DNA of 64,000 nucleotides from M3007 sp037445225 (GTDB lineage: Bacteria; Bacteroidota; Bacteroidia; Chitinophagales; Saprospiraceae), in assembly GCA_037445225.1 (NCBI GenBank), contig JBBIKW010000008.1, positions 62,001-126,000 of the forward strand, given 5' to 3'. Positions 15,930 to 24,357 of the stretch are shown in pieces; positions within the stretch are counted from its first letter, which is position 1; each line of letters opens with the position of its first letter. Position numbers and translations under genes: made by a program. The notes beneath the pieces were generated by a model. That model searched no databases. It was given only the letters and a program-made list of their open reading frames with translations, and had not been told where the DNA came from.

Positions 15930-16913
15930 TCAGGCAACTTGCGTTTGTGAGGAAGCGGCCGACCGACGCGCTTTCTTTTCTGCGTATGCCAGTGCGGCTT
16001 CGCGCACCCAAGCGCCCTTCTCCCAGGCTTCGCGCCGAGCGCGCAAGCGCTCGCGATTGCACGGGCCGTTTCCGTTTACGACATTCCAGAACTCTTCCCA
16101 GTCTATAGGCCCATGGTCGTAGTGGCCGCGCTCAGCATTCCACTTCAAATCCGGGTCAGGTAGGGTCAGTCCTAACACCTTCACCTGCTCGGCAATCATG
16201 TCGATAAAGCGCTGGCGCAGCTCATCGTTGCTGAAGCGCTTGATTTTCCAGCGCATGCTTTGAGCGGAATGCACCGAGTCAGCATCCGAAGGGCCAAACA
16301 TCATCACAGCAGGCCAATACCAGCGATTGATGGCGTCTTGAGCCATCTGGCGCTGTTCAGGAGAACCCTTGGCCAGCGTCAGCAGAATTTCGAAGCCCTG
16401 GCGCTGATGGAAGCTCTCCTCCTTGCAGATGCGCACCATCGCCCGCGCATACGGTCCATATGAGCAACGGCACAAGGGTATCTGATTGAGTATGGCCGCA
16501 CCATCCACCAGCCAGCCGATGGCGCCAATATCTGCCCACGTCAGCGTTGGATAGTTGAATATAGAGGAATATTTTGCTTTTCCAGTGTGCAGCTCTTCAA
16601 TGAGAGCATCGCGCGACACGCCAAGCGTCTCCGCGGCTGAATACAGATACAATCCGTGCCCCGCCTCGTCTTGCACCTTTGCCAACAAGATAGCCTTGCG
16701 CTTCAGCGATGGCGCTCGAGTAATCCAGTTTCCTTCAGGCAGCATGCCTACGACTTCGCTGTGCGCATGCTGACTAATCTGCCGAATGAGGGTTTTTCGA
16801 TACCCTTCCGGCATCCAATCCTTGGGCTCAATGCGAATTTCGTTGTCGATCTTTTGCTGGAAGTCCTCCTCCAACGCGACTCCAGAGGGCATTTGCTCTT
16901 TTGACAGCTGCAT
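15930..16913 (-). CDS. paaA: PaaA-like phenylacetyl-CoA epoxidase large subunit
   Basis: A 327-residue diiron oxygenase subunit close to PaaA, the catalytic part of the phenylacetyl-CoA 1,2-epoxidase. Iron-ligand motifs are visible: QDEAGHG (Glu83, His86) and CKEESFHQRQ (Glu165 or Glu166, His169); the block SEVVGMLPEGNWITRAP is typical. PaaA normally works with PaaB, C, D and E encoded beside it. Here the neighbours are metH and a divergent acyltransferase gene, so the subunit is orphaned in this window. The C-terminus (after about 290) is Ala/Arg/Lys-rich and low in complexity. A -7-like element lies 26 bases upstream. Confidence 0.9.
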   Translation of the reverse strand: MQLSKEQMPSGVALEEDFQQKIDNEIRIEPKDWMPEGYRKTLIRQISQHAHSEVVGMLPEGNWITRAPSLKRKAILLAKVQDEAGHGLYLYSAAETLGVSRDALIEELHTGKAKYSSIFNYPTLTWADIGAIGWLVDGAAILNQIPLCRCSYGPYARAMVRICKEESFHQRQGFEILLTLAKGSPEQRQMAQDAINRWYWPAVMMFGPSDADSVHSAQSMRWKIKRFSNDELRQRFIDMIAEQVKVLGLTLPDPDLKWNAERGHYDHGPIDWEEFWNVVNGNGPCNRERLRARREAWEKGAWVREAALAYAEKKARRSAASSQTQVA

Positions 16914-16938
16914 GATTGACTTTTTTATGCACCGAAGG

Positions 16939-16946
16939 CAAATATA
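16939..16946 (-). promoter_or_regulatory. putative -7 element upstream of paaA
   Basis: On the minus strand TATATTTG fits TAnnTTTG, 25 bases before the ATG. A matching TTG at the right distance was not found. Confidence 0.45.
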
Positions 16947-17061
16947 GTGCGTTTCTTGCAGTTCGCTTGCGAGCGGATCGCTGTAAAAATGGGCCGATGA
17001 AACAAGTCAACTGAGGTATAAGTTTAAAATTTGCGCGAAAAGTAAGCGCATTTCAAGTGTC

Positions 17062-18654
17062 ATGCAAAACGAGAAGATCCTGCAGGCTTCACAGAGACAG
17101 TTGGATGAAATGCACATCCAGCTGCTTGTAGACGCCTATGATCAAAAGCAACTGACGCGAGCGCCCACTGCCGTGTTCATTTGCAATCGGCTGTATCCCG
17201 GGACCGACGAGTGGATACTACTTTATCTAATGGCACAGAATGCCTCCAACGCTAAGGTGTTGTATCCGTATCCAGTAGCCATACCCGAAACGATCAGTCC
17301 CTATGCTATCCGGCCGATGCGCCGCAAGTTAGAAGACCGATTTTTGCGCATCAACTTTGCCAAGAAGGTCATGCGCTACATCGAGAAAGGGATTTCGGTA
17401 GGTATCGTCATCGACTTTTCAGAAAATGCCATAGAGGGTTTATCGAGGAACCTGCTGCGCACTCGAATACTGCGTCAGCTGCGCAAGGTAAACGCCCCTA
17501 TCGTACCCGTGCATTTAAAAACAGACGCTATCTCTCGTCCTAACCCCTGGCGCATACTGTTAAAAGTCGCTCCTCGCCCTTCCGATGACCACCCAACCCG
17601 AATCCAGGTGCGCATTGGCCCACCTATCTTCCCGGGCAACCTTAGCGGGATAGACAGCCAGTTTTTGTGGAATAAATTTTTACAGGCTAAAATCTTCTCT
17701 TTAGGTACCAATTTCGACATACAGCCAGAGAGCTACGTTACTGCAAAGCAGGAAGCGCCTAAGCCCTTGGCTGAGCCGGTAGAGCCCACCCTCGTTCGAC
17801 AAGATATCGCGGCCCTAAGTCCACAGTGTTTGATCACTTCTCGCGGCCTTTTTGATGTGTTTGTCGCCGCTTTTTCCGACATCCCTAACGCCATGTTTGA
17901 GATCGGCCGCTTGCGCGAATACACTTTCCGCGCTGTGGGCGAAGGTACCGGCAACCCTAGGGATATGGATGAGTATGACCTCTACTACTTACAGCTCATC
18001 ATTTGGGATCGCGAAGCCCAGCGCATCGTCGGCGGGTATCGATTGGGTTTAGGCGACCGCATCTTGCAGCGATTCGGCGTCAATGGCCTGTATGTCAATA
18101 GCTTGTTTAAGATAAAACCGGGATTTTATCCCATCTTGCAAGAAGCTGTAGAGCTGGGGCGGTCGTACATCGTTCCAGAATACCAACGCCATCGATTGTC
18201 GCTTTTTCTCCTTTGGAAAGGTATCCTGCACTTTTTGTTAGCAAACCCTCACTACCGATATCTGTATGGGCCGGTAAGCATCAGCAAGCAATTTTCAGAA
18301 ACCTCTCGGTCGGTTATTGTGGAGTTCCTCAAGCGTTATTGTTTCGACCCAACCTTAGCGCGATGGGTGCGGCCGCGCCGTCCCTTTCGCGTGCGCACCA
18401 GAGCGGTCAACACGCGCTTGTTGGCGGAAATGCTTCAAGGGGAGGTCGACGCCTTGGAAAACCTTATCGAAGCCATAGAGCCCGCTCATTTTAAAGTCCC
18501 AGTCTTGCTTCGCCAATATCTACGGCAAAACGCCAAGTTCATCGGCTTTAACGTCGATCCGTTGTTTTCCGATTGTTTAGATGGCCTCATGATCCTCGAT
18601 TTGCGCAATTTGCCCAGCAGCACCATAGAGGCGCTGCAACAAGAAAAGGAATAA
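17062..18654 (+). CDS. acyltransferase-like / OlsB-type GNAT fusion protein
   Basis: A 530-residue two-part protein. Residues about 30-190 follow a PlsC/LPLAT fold outline (AVFICNRLYPGTDEW, then IVIDFSEN and APIVPVHL), but the catalytic motifs are broken: NH-x4-D has become NRLYPGTD and FPEG has become FSEN. Residues about 245-470 resemble the OlsB family of GNAT-fold N-acyltransferases (RLREYTFRAVGEGTGNP, EYDLYYLQLIIWD, ELGRSYIVPEYQ). In OlsF-type enzymes an LPLAT half and an OlsB half together make ornithine lipids; here the O-acyl half looks inactive. It probably makes an N-acyl amino-acid lipid at the inner membrane. The aat gene follows 6 bases later. Confidence 0.7.
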   Translation: MQNEKILQASQRQLDEMHIQLLVDAYDQKQLTRAPTAVFICNRLYPGTDEWILLYLMAQNASNAKVLYPYPVAIPETISPYAIRPMRRKLEDRFLRINFAKKVMRYIEKGISVGIVIDFSENAIEGLSRNLLRTRILRQLRKVNAPIVPVHLKTDAISRPNPWRILLKVAPRPSDDHPTRIQVRIGPPIFPGNLSGIDSQFLWNKFLQAKIFSLGTNFDIQPESYVTAKQEAPKPLAEPVEPTLVRQDIAALSPQCLITSRGLFDVFVAAFSDIPNAMFEIGRLREYTFRAVGEGTGNPRDMDEYDLYYLQLIIWDREAQRIVGGYRLGLGDRILQRFGVNGLYVNSLFKIKPGFYPILQEAVELGRSYIVPEYQRHRLSLFLLWKGILHFLLANPHYRYLYGPVSISKQFSETSRSVIVEFLKRYCFDPTLARWVRPRRPFRVRTRAVNTRLLAEMLQGEVDALENLIEAIEPAHFKVPVLLRQYLRQNAKFIGFNVDPLFSDCLDGLMILDLRNLPSSTIEALQQEKE

Positions 18655-18660
18655 CTGCTG

Positions 18661-19371
18661 ATGGCTGTGTTCTTTCTCGAGAGGGGCGACTTGGTTTTTC
18701 CTCCCGTCGACACTGCCGAGCCCGACGGGTTATTGGCGCTGACGCGCGACCTTACTCCTGAGCGCATCATAGCGGCGTATGCGCGCGGCATTTTTCCCTG
18801 GTACGAACAGGATGGCCTCTTCTTCTGGTATTCGCCGCATCCGCGCATGGTACTTTTCCCAACCGAGTTGCGCGTACACAAAAGCATGCGTTCCATCTTC
18901 AACCAAAATAAATTTTGCTACACGCTCGATACCGCCTTCGAACAGGTTATAGAGGGATGTGCTCACTCCCTGCGCAAGAGCCAGTCAGGTACTTGGATCT
19001 CGCCGCGTTTTATCGAAGTGTACACGGCCCTACACCGAGAAGGACTGGCGCATTCGGTAGAGGTTTGGCAGGGCAACGCCCTCGTAGGCGGCCTCTACGG
19101 CATCTCTTTGGGGCGAGTATTTTTTGGCGAGAGTATGTTTACCCGCATCTCCAATGCCTCTAAAGCAGGATTTATTGCGCTGGTACGCGCGTTGGAGCAA
19201 AGTGGATTTGACTTGGTGGACTGTCAACAAGCCTCAGCCCACTTAAAAAGCTTAGGCGGACGCACCATATCGCGCGCGGAGTTCGCACAGTTGTTAGCGC
19301 GCAACGACTTAGAGGCGACGCTGCGCGGCCGGTGGCGAATAGAAGGGGGAAAAATCGTCGCAACTCATTGA
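18661..19371 (+). CDS. aat: leucyl/phenylalanyl-tRNA-protein transferase
   Basis: A 236-residue enzyme of the N-end rule pathway that adds Leu or Phe from charged tRNA onto proteins with N-terminal Arg or Lys, marking them for ClpAP. Family blocks are clear: PDGLLALTRDLTPERIIAAY, GIFPWYEQ, WYSPHPRMVLFP, TWISPRF and GGLYGISLGRVFFGESMF. Length is usual. It follows the OlsB-like gene by 6 bases and is likely co-transcribed; both carry GNAT-type folds. Its 3' end overlaps the convergent RNA-ligase-like gene by 7 bases. clpS and clpA are not in the window. Confidence 0.95.
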   Translation: MAVFFLERGDLVFPPVDTAEPDGLLALTRDLTPERIIAAYARGIFPWYEQDGLFFWYSPHPRMVLFPTELRVHKSMRSIFNQNKFCYTLDTAFEQVIEGCAHSLRKSQSGTWISPRFIEVYTALHREGLAHSVEVWQGNALVGGLYGISLGRVFFGESMFTRISNASKAGFIALVRALEQSGFDLVDCQQASAHLKSLGGRTISRAEFAQLLARNDLEATLRGRWRIEGGKIVATH

Positions 19372-19922
19372 GCACCTGTGCCAAATGGAAACTCTTCTGC
19401 TATCTTCCAGCACTCCGATGTCCACTCAAGCAAGGTGAGGCTGCGCACTTCAAAGACTCGCCGGTAGGAACGCTGCCGAAAATCTGCAGAAATCTGCTTA
19501 AAGACCAGCGGCTCTACGTCGCGATGCGCTAAAGTGAGATGGGGATGAAACGATCGAGCCGCATGCTTTGTCTTCATTCCCAGTTGTTTCTCCAATACCT
19601 CCATCAGTTGAGTGTAGAGGTGTGTCAGCGGCTCGGAATGCTCCGGCTGGATGAAAAAGACCTTCGGTGCAAAAGCGCCGAAGTCACGTAGGGCTACCTC
19701 AAAAGGCATTTGGTTTTGGGAGAAAACACTTATGCAGTTACTTAAGCGGTGCCTTAACTCGGCCTTTTTCCAAAAGGGAGGGTATAGCGTGATGTGCGGC
19801 GGACTTTTGAGCGCATGACGCGGCCCCCACTTTTGAGCAATGTATTGCTTCATAGCAGTGATTTCTCGCTGGATAGCGGGAGAGGGCAATATCGCGATGA
19901 AAAGAAGCGATTGCTTTTCCAT
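19365..19922 (-). CDS. 2'-5' RNA ligase family protein (2H phosphoesterase)
   Basis: A 185-residue member of the 2H superfamily with both His-x-Thr signatures: PPHITLYPPF near residue 43 and FHPHLTLAHRD near residue 128. The family includes LigT/ThpR cyclic phosphodiesterases acting on RNA 2',3'-ends; the physiological substrate is generally not known. No signal peptide is present. The gene is convergent with aat and overlaps its end by 7 bases. The upstream 107 bases to the next, divergent gene show no strong promoter on this strand. Confidence 0.85.
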   Translation of the reverse strand: MEKQSLLFIAILPSPAIQREITAMKQYIAQKWGPRHALKSPPHITLYPPFWKKAELRHRLSNCISVFSQNQMPFEVALRDFGAFAPKVFFIQPEHSEPLTHLYTQLMEVLEKQLGMKTKHAARSFHPHLTLAHRDVEPLVFKQISADFRQRSYRRVFEVRSLTLLEWTSECWKIAEEFPFGTGAQ

Positions 19923-20029
19923 ACTCAGGAGCCCTGGTCAAGGTGTTAAAAAATATTTGTAGAGCGTAAATATGGCACGGCATCTTCTTTGAGACATATC
20001 TTTAGGCCCAGCAAAAAAACACCTCTGCC

Positions 20030-20518
20030 ATGCATCTGCGAAAACTTCTCTTTTTAGCTCTGTTTCTCTGTCTTTTCGCTGCCGCTGCAAGCGCGCAAGA
20101 GTACCGCAGCGCTATCGGCGCGCGCTTAGGGTACCCGCTTTCCGCATCCTATAAGCACTTCATCTCGGCACCAGGTGCTATTGAGCTGTTTGCTGGAACT
20201 CGCGGATGGACTACTTATCGCTGGTTTAACGTGGGAGGGATATACCAGCACCATTTCCCTATTGAAGGTGTAAGCGGGCTGAAATGGTATGTTGGCGGCG
20301 GGGCTTCGATTTTTTTCTGGAGCTACGGCGATGCCTTCGTAGGAAGCTACGGGAGCACCAGCTTTGGCGTGTTGGGCGTACTCGGGCTCGATTACAAATT
20401 TACGGAGGCACCTATCAACTTATCCTTAGACTGGGTTCCGCTGCTTTTCCTAAATGGGTTTGGAAGAGGGTTTGGCAGCGGCTATGGCGCTCTTAGCGTT
20501 CGCTACACTCTAAACTAA
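20030..20518 (+). CDS. small secreted outer-membrane-barrel-like protein
   Basis: A 162-residue protein with a clear signal peptide (LLFLALFLCLFAAAASAQ, cleavage after about residue 23). The mature part alternates Gly, aromatic and small residues in a pattern of beta strands ending near -VRYTLN, as in small outer-membrane barrels. I do not recognise a named family; function is unknown. It stands alone: divergent from the RNA-ligase-like gene and convergent with the glycosyltransferase gene, 31 bases away. A near-consensus TATCTTTA lies some 30 bases upstream and may be its -7 element. Confidence 0.7.
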   Translation: MHLRKLLFLALFLCLFAAAASAQEYRSAIGARLGYPLSASYKHFISAPGAIELFAGTRGWTTYRWFNVGGIYQHHFPIEGVSGLKWYVGGGASIFFWSYGDAFVGSYGSTSFGVLGVLGLDYKFTEAPINLSLDWVPLLFLNGFGRGFGSGYGALSVRYTLN

Positions 20519-20549
20519 ATGAGGTCTTCTCTCAAGGGGCCCAAAAACG

Positions 20550-22307
20550 CTATTTCTCCAACCGTAGTTGGAGCAAATAGTAGGTTTCTAATGCCTGTGA
20601 GCGCGTTTTAGGGTTCAAAAACAGGGCGTTAAGCATAGCCACGTGAAAATGCTTCAAGGTGGCGATAGGCTCTACCGGTATGCCGGCGCGCTCCAAGGTG
20701 GTTTTGTTTTCTGCGCTGCAGAGAACACCTACCGTCGGCAACGAAGAAGAAGTCACGCGTCGGATGAGTTCTTGCGGCTCTTCTACCCGAGGGATGATGC
20801 GCCCGTTAAAAAAGTCGGTCGTATGGTGGTTCATCCGAAAGAAGTACAGTCCATCCGGCGGTATGCCGGCTTCGCGCGCTGACGACACCGCGTGCTTGGC
20901 ATACTGATAGGAGAGAAGTTGGGGATAAAAGTGAAAATTGAGTACAACCGCTGTGATCGAAGCAGTTGCCACACCTTGCAGTACCAAAAAGCGAGCCGAT
21001 AAGGCTCCTTTGTGCCGCCAAAGGAGGATAAACCAGGCAAATGCTCCTGTTAAGAGTACGCCCCAAATCCACAGGGGAGCGTTGGGGAATGCCCATCCAC
21101 ATACTATTGCACCCAGCAGCAAGCAGCCCCCCGTTTCCGCATCTAAGAGGCGGCGCGCAAGCAAGTCCACACCGCATCGCTCCATAACAGATGCTACCAA
21201 TACCGACGCCCACGGAAGCGTGATGAAAATATAGTGAGGCAACTTGTACTGAGAAAACGAAAGAGCAATGATCGTTAGCAGAAAGCCAAACAAAGCGTAG
21301 TACTCGGGCCAAAAGTCCTTATTGGGTGCTGTGCGAAAGGCACCGCCAATTTTGAAAAGGGCCCAGGGCAGTAATAGGCTCCAGGGCGCAAAGGCCCACA
21401 GGTAAACGTGCAGAAAAAAGAAAACAGAAGCATCGTTTTTCCAGACATTCTCCCCCGTAATGCGGCCAAAGCTTTGTTCCCAAAAAAAGAAACGTACTCC
21501 AGAAACACCTTGCCGGCCGTTTACCCATTTCTCCGGATGGAGGTCAAACTGTTGCCAAAGCCCCCAACACATAGGTGCGAGGAGTAAAGCCACCACCAAC
21601 AGTCCCGCTAACCACTCCCAGCGCAACAATCGACGCCATTCTCTTCGCCAAAGCAGATGCCCGCCCGCCGCAAAGGCAGGTGCGATCAGCCCTATAGGGC
21701 CTTTGGATAACATAGCTAAGCCTACACAAACGCTCCCGCCAAACAGGTATTTCCATTGCCTCCGATCTATATATGCCGCTAGCTGCCACACAGCGCACGC
21801 AGTAAAACCCAAGAGCAGCGTATCGGTGCGCACGTCGTTGCACATGAGCACAAGCCCTAAGGAAGTGCTGAAAATGAATGCGGCAAAAAGCGCCGTATCG
21901 CGGGCATAGTATAAGCGAGTAAAGCGATATACGCTCCAAATGCCCAAGAGGGCAGCCAATACAGAAGGCAATTTATAGGCCCAGTTGCTCAGGCCAAAAA
22001 GCGAAAAAGAAAGTGCCGCTGTCCAAAAAAGCAAAGGGGGTTTGTCTAAGTAATCCGCACCGCGATGCTTTACTTCTAACCAGTGCCCTTCTTGCAGCAT
22101 CTCCATGGCAATGGAGGCGTATTGGGCTGCATCGACTTCCATGACATCTAAATCCAACCCGCGCGCATAGGCCACTCCTATGATTATTGAGAAGTAGAGC
22201 CACGGCGAGCGCAGGCAAACCAGCAACTGTCTCATCAGGCAAATGTAGAACTCCCGCAGTGCCTGTGGCACCGCTCTTGCCGTAGAAAACCGCTCTATGC
22301 CGGTCAA
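20550..22307 (-). CDS. ArnT/PMT-like integral membrane glycosyltransferase
   Basis: A 585-residue protein with about 11-12 membrane helices, from the GT-C group that includes ArnT and the protein mannosyltransferases. After the first helix come the acidic pair region (LDLDVMEVDAAQYASIAMEM) and YLDKPPLLFW, typical of ArnT-like enzymes that move a sugar from a polyprenyl phosphate donor onto lipid A or another periplasmic acceptor. The donor and acceptor here are unknown. Start choice is open: the first ATG overlaps the preceding gene's stop region by 4 bases, while a later ATG (residue 25, MRQLLV) gives a more usual N-terminus. It is the last gene of the run that begins with the respiratory genes. 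Confidence 0.8.
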   Translation of the reverse strand: MTGIERFSTARAVPQALREFYICLMRQLLVCLRSPWLYFSIIIGVAYARGLDLDVMEVDAAQYASIAMEMLQEGHWLEVKHRGADYLDKPPLLFWTAALSFSLFGLSNWAYKLPSVLAALLGIWSVYRFTRLYYARDTALFAAFIFSTSLGLVLMCNDVRTDTLLLGFTACAVWQLAAYIDRRQWKYLFGGSVCVGLAMLSKGPIGLIAPAFAAGGHLLWRREWRRLLRWEWLAGLLVVALLLAPMCWGLWQQFDLHPEKWVNGRQGVSGVRFFFWEQSFGRITGENVWKNDASVFFFLHVYLWAFAPWSLLLPWALFKIGGAFRTAPNKDFWPEYYALFGFLLTIIALSFSQYKLPHYIFITLPWASVLVASVMERCGVDLLARRLLDAETGGCLLLGAIVCGWAFPNAPLWIWGVLLTGAFAWFILLWRHKGALSARFLVLQGVATASITAVVLNFHFYPQLLSYQYAKHAVSSAREAGIPPDGLYFFRMNHHTTDFFNGRIIPRVEEPQELIRRVTSSSLPTVGVLCSAENKTTLERAGIPVEPIATLKHFHVAMLNALFLNPKTRSQALETYYLLQLRLEK

Positions 22308-22588
22308 TTGTACTGGCCGGGACGGTCATCCAGCAGCTCCTCTGCCTCTACCGAAGCACGACGGCGATTCCGCCACCACCAGTACCCAATGGCAGCCACT
22401 AAGAGGTAGGGCATAGCCAACATATAAAGAATGCCAGTATTCAGACCGCGCCCTGCCGTGCCGCCATTTTGCAAGTTAGATTCCGCCGACATACGGCACA
22501 TAGGGCATTGGGCCCAGTTCTCACCTGCCAACACTAACAGGAAAAATACTGTCAGGATTAGGATGCTAAAACTGCATTTGCTTTTCAT
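22304..22588 (-). CDS. small CPMC membrane protein linked to cytochrome oxidase genes
   Basis: A 94-residue protein. The start MKSKCSF is chosen because it opens a signal peptide (ILILTVFFLLVLAGENWA); a longer in-frame extension exists but has no signal character. The mature part begins with QCPMCRMSAES, a CxxC plus Met motif of the kind that can bind copper or act as a thiol pair, and then has one membrane helix (LYMLAMPYLLVAAIGYWWW) and a charged tail. I recall similar small proteins next to DUF420 and oxidase genes in other Bacteroidota, with no proven function. It may take part in copper delivery to the oxidase; this is inference. Confidence 0.7.
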   Translation of the reverse strand: MKSKCSFSILILTVFFLLVLAGENWAQCPMCRMSAESNLQNGGTAGRGLNTGILYMLAMPYLLVAAIGYWWWRNRRRASVEAEELLDDRPGQYN

Positions 22589-22631
22589 ATCGCCCCCCAC
22601 ACCTAAATTTTTTAATGAAGATAAGATGGCT

Positions 22632-23177
22632 TCAACTGTAGTAAGGCCGAAGCATAAGATAACATATAGGTCCGGTGATCGCCACGTACAGCCAAAGAGG
22701 AAATACCCATCGGGCCATTTTCTTGTGCCGTTCATACTGCCCGGTATACGCGCGATTAAACGTGAGTAGAATGAAAGGCAATACCGCTGCTGCAAGTACT
22801 ACGTGCGTAATTAACAGGAAAAAGTACAGATAGCGCATCCACCCTACCCCACCGTATCGCGTTTCGGGCGTAGTAAAATGATAAGCCACGTACGACAATA
22901 GGAAAAGAGCAGAACACACCATGGCAGCGTAAATCGCACGCCGATGTGCCTCTATTTTGTTCTGCTTGATAAAAACCAGCGCCATCACCAAGATGACCGC
23001 CGTTAGAGCATTCAGAGAGGCGTGAAAGGGCGGCAAAAAACTCAGATCCATTCCCACGTCCAGCTTCACTCGACGCATCAAGACCACTAAAAACAAGACG
23101 ACTGCCGAGACCGCATAGGCTAAAATGTTAAGCCGCCGCTCTATTTGCACGGCTTCTGGTAAGGTGACATTCGACAT
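22632..23177 (-). CDS. DUF420 family membrane protein
   Basis: A 181-residue inner-membrane protein with five hydrophobic segments and the DUF420 marks LPPFHASLNALTAVILVM, NKIEAHRRAIYAAM, YHFT and THVVLAAAVLPFIL. DUF420 genes are repeatedly found beside cytochrome c oxidase genes (Bacillus YozB/CtaM group), where an assembly role has been proposed. Conserved histidines (HASLN, HRRAI, YHF, THV) could bind metal or heme. It starts 4 bases after the Sco-like gene and is followed by the CPMC protein after 43 bases, so the three probably form one unit. Confidence 0.88.
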   Translation of the reverse strand: MSNVTLPEAVQIERRLNILAYAVSAVVLFLVVLMRRVKLDVGMDLSFLPPFHASLNALTAVILVMALVFIKQNKIEAHRRAIYAAMVCSALFLLSYVAYHFTTPETRYGGVGWMRYLYFFLLITHVVLAAAVLPFILLTFNRAYTGQYERHKKMARWVFPLWLYVAITGPICYLMLRPYYS

Positions 23178-23181
23178 AGTC

Positions 23182-23811
23182 CTATTCTTTTGGCAATAAC
23201 AGGGCGATGTGTTCTACCATCCGCCCAATCTCTTTCTCGTCTAAGGCGTTGTAAAAACGCCGAATGGTGCCCGAAGTATCCGCCAAGGCGTAATAACGCT
23301 CCACAGGCTTTAGTCCATTTTGTTGACAATACGCAGTGTAGGCATTGAGCAAAACGGATCGCCAAGAGTTCAGGCCCCCAGACCATACCCATGTGGCGTA
23401 GTCGGCACTCGGAAGGGTGCGAGCATATGTACGGAATTCTGGCGTTCCCTCTCGGCTGATCATCACTAAGCGAAAATGGTCGGGGATGGCCGCCGACTTG
23501 AAGCCGAATTGTTTAAATAGGCGCTCGCCCGTGTCTAAGATGAACTTATTTTCAGGAGTAAGGTCTGGATTGACCCCGAAATAATGGATGACACACACCT
23601 TTTGGGCTATAAGGTTATCCTTTATCCCATCGGCATAAATGATGGGCACTGGGATTATTTTCCCATAATCCTGCAGCTCCGCCTGTGCTTGTCGGCGCCA
23701 GTTCAGTCCGTTGCGCAAGTACAGCCACGATACTGCGGGAAGACCAAAAAGGAGCAGAGCAATCACTCCAGCCACCCAAAAACGGCGCAATTGCAATTTT
23801 TTTTCTGCCAT
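23182..23811 (-). CDS. Sco1/SenC-like protein lacking the CxxxC copper site
   Basis: A 209-residue protein with one N-terminal membrane anchor (residues 11-31) and a thioredoxin-like periplasmic part. The layout follows Sco/SenC proteins, which deliver copper to the CuA site: a short strand (KVCVIHYFGVNP) at the place where Sco proteins read DFFFTxCPxxCP, and later a FRLVMISREGTPE strand. The two copper cysteines are absent; only Cys73, at the strand start, is near. So it cannot bind copper in the standard way. It may be a scaffold or redox-independent assembly factor. It follows a hairpin terminator after the subunit IV gene and precedes DUF420. Confidence 0.7.
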   Translation of the reverse strand: MAEKKLQLRRFWVAGVIALLLFGLPAVSWLYLRNGLNWRRQAQAELQDYGKIIPVPIIYADGIKDNLIAQKVCVIHYFGVNPDLTPENKFILDTGERLFKQFGFKSAAIPDHFRLVMISREGTPEFRTYARTLPSADYATWVWSGGLNSWRSVLLNAYTAYCQQNGLKPVERYYALADTSGTIRRFYNALDEKEIGRMVEHIALLLPKE

Positions 23812-23829
23812 AGACCGCTCATAAAACGC

Positions 23830-23858
23830 AAAAGGCGAGGTTTTGTTCCTCGCCTTTT
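23830..23858 (-). terminator. hairpin terminator after oxidase subunit IV gene
   Basis: A perfect 11-bp stem (AAAAGGCGAGG / CCTCGCCTTTT) with a 7-base loop ends with a short T-run on either strand. It lies between the subunit IV and Sco-like genes and may end or thin the long respiratory transcript. Confidence 0.7.
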
Positions 23859-23871
23859 CTCTGGTTTTTCT

Positions 23872-24321
23872 TTATCCTCGAGGAAAAGATACCCGCTCTA
23901 CTTCACCGCCGGGCAATTCGTACAGCCCTTGCGGCTTGCTGGGCACGGGCTTAACAACTTCCTCATTCTTCTGGCGAATGAGCTCTCGGCGCTTGCCCCA
24001 GGAGTCGCCCTCTTGGAAGAAAGCGATGATAGCCCACACCAGCAATAAGGTAGGCAGGAGCACACTCAACACTAAACCGCGCACCTCATAAGCCATATGC
24101 ATGAAATAAAAGACGATGAAGTACGCCTTGTACAAGGAGAAGCCTATCATGAAGAGCATATATAAATAGTGGCCAAAGCCCTCCGAGAACTTCACGCCTT
24201 CAATGAGATGTCCTTTAGCCAGCAGGGCGATCAACACCTCAATAATGGTAATCACACCCAAAATCATTAAGCCTCGGAAGACCAGCGCTTTTTGCTCTTC
24301 ATAAGTCTGATGTCCAGCCAT
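23872..24321 (-). CDS. cytochrome c oxidase subunit IV-type protein
   Basis: A 149-residue inner-membrane protein with three hydrophobic helices (residues about 16-35, 50-78 and 82-102) and a polar C-terminal tail that ends in a Pro/Gly-rich stretch. The block YKAYFIVFYFMHMAYE is typical of the small bacterial oxidase subunit IV (CtaF/CoxD type). It is small, non-catalytic and helps stability of heme-copper oxidases. It is the last gene of the oxidase run before a hairpin terminator, following the first subunit III gene after 36 bases. Confidence 0.82.
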   Translation of the reverse strand: MAGHQTYEEQKALVFRGLMILGVITIIEVLIALLAKGHLIEGVKFSEGFGHYLYMLFMIGFSLYKAYFIVFYFMHMAYEVRGLVLSVLLPTLLLVWAIIAFFQEGDSWGKRRELIRQKNEEVVKPVPSKPQGLYELPGGEVERVSFPRG

Positions 24322-24357
24322 ATTGTTTTGTATTGCGAATAACCGTAAATGTTTCTT

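Noticed and set aside
22589..22795. N-terminal extension of the small CPMC protein
   Set aside because: The extended frame adds a polar, unlikely leader and overlaps the DUF420 gene; the shorter start gives a proper signal peptide.
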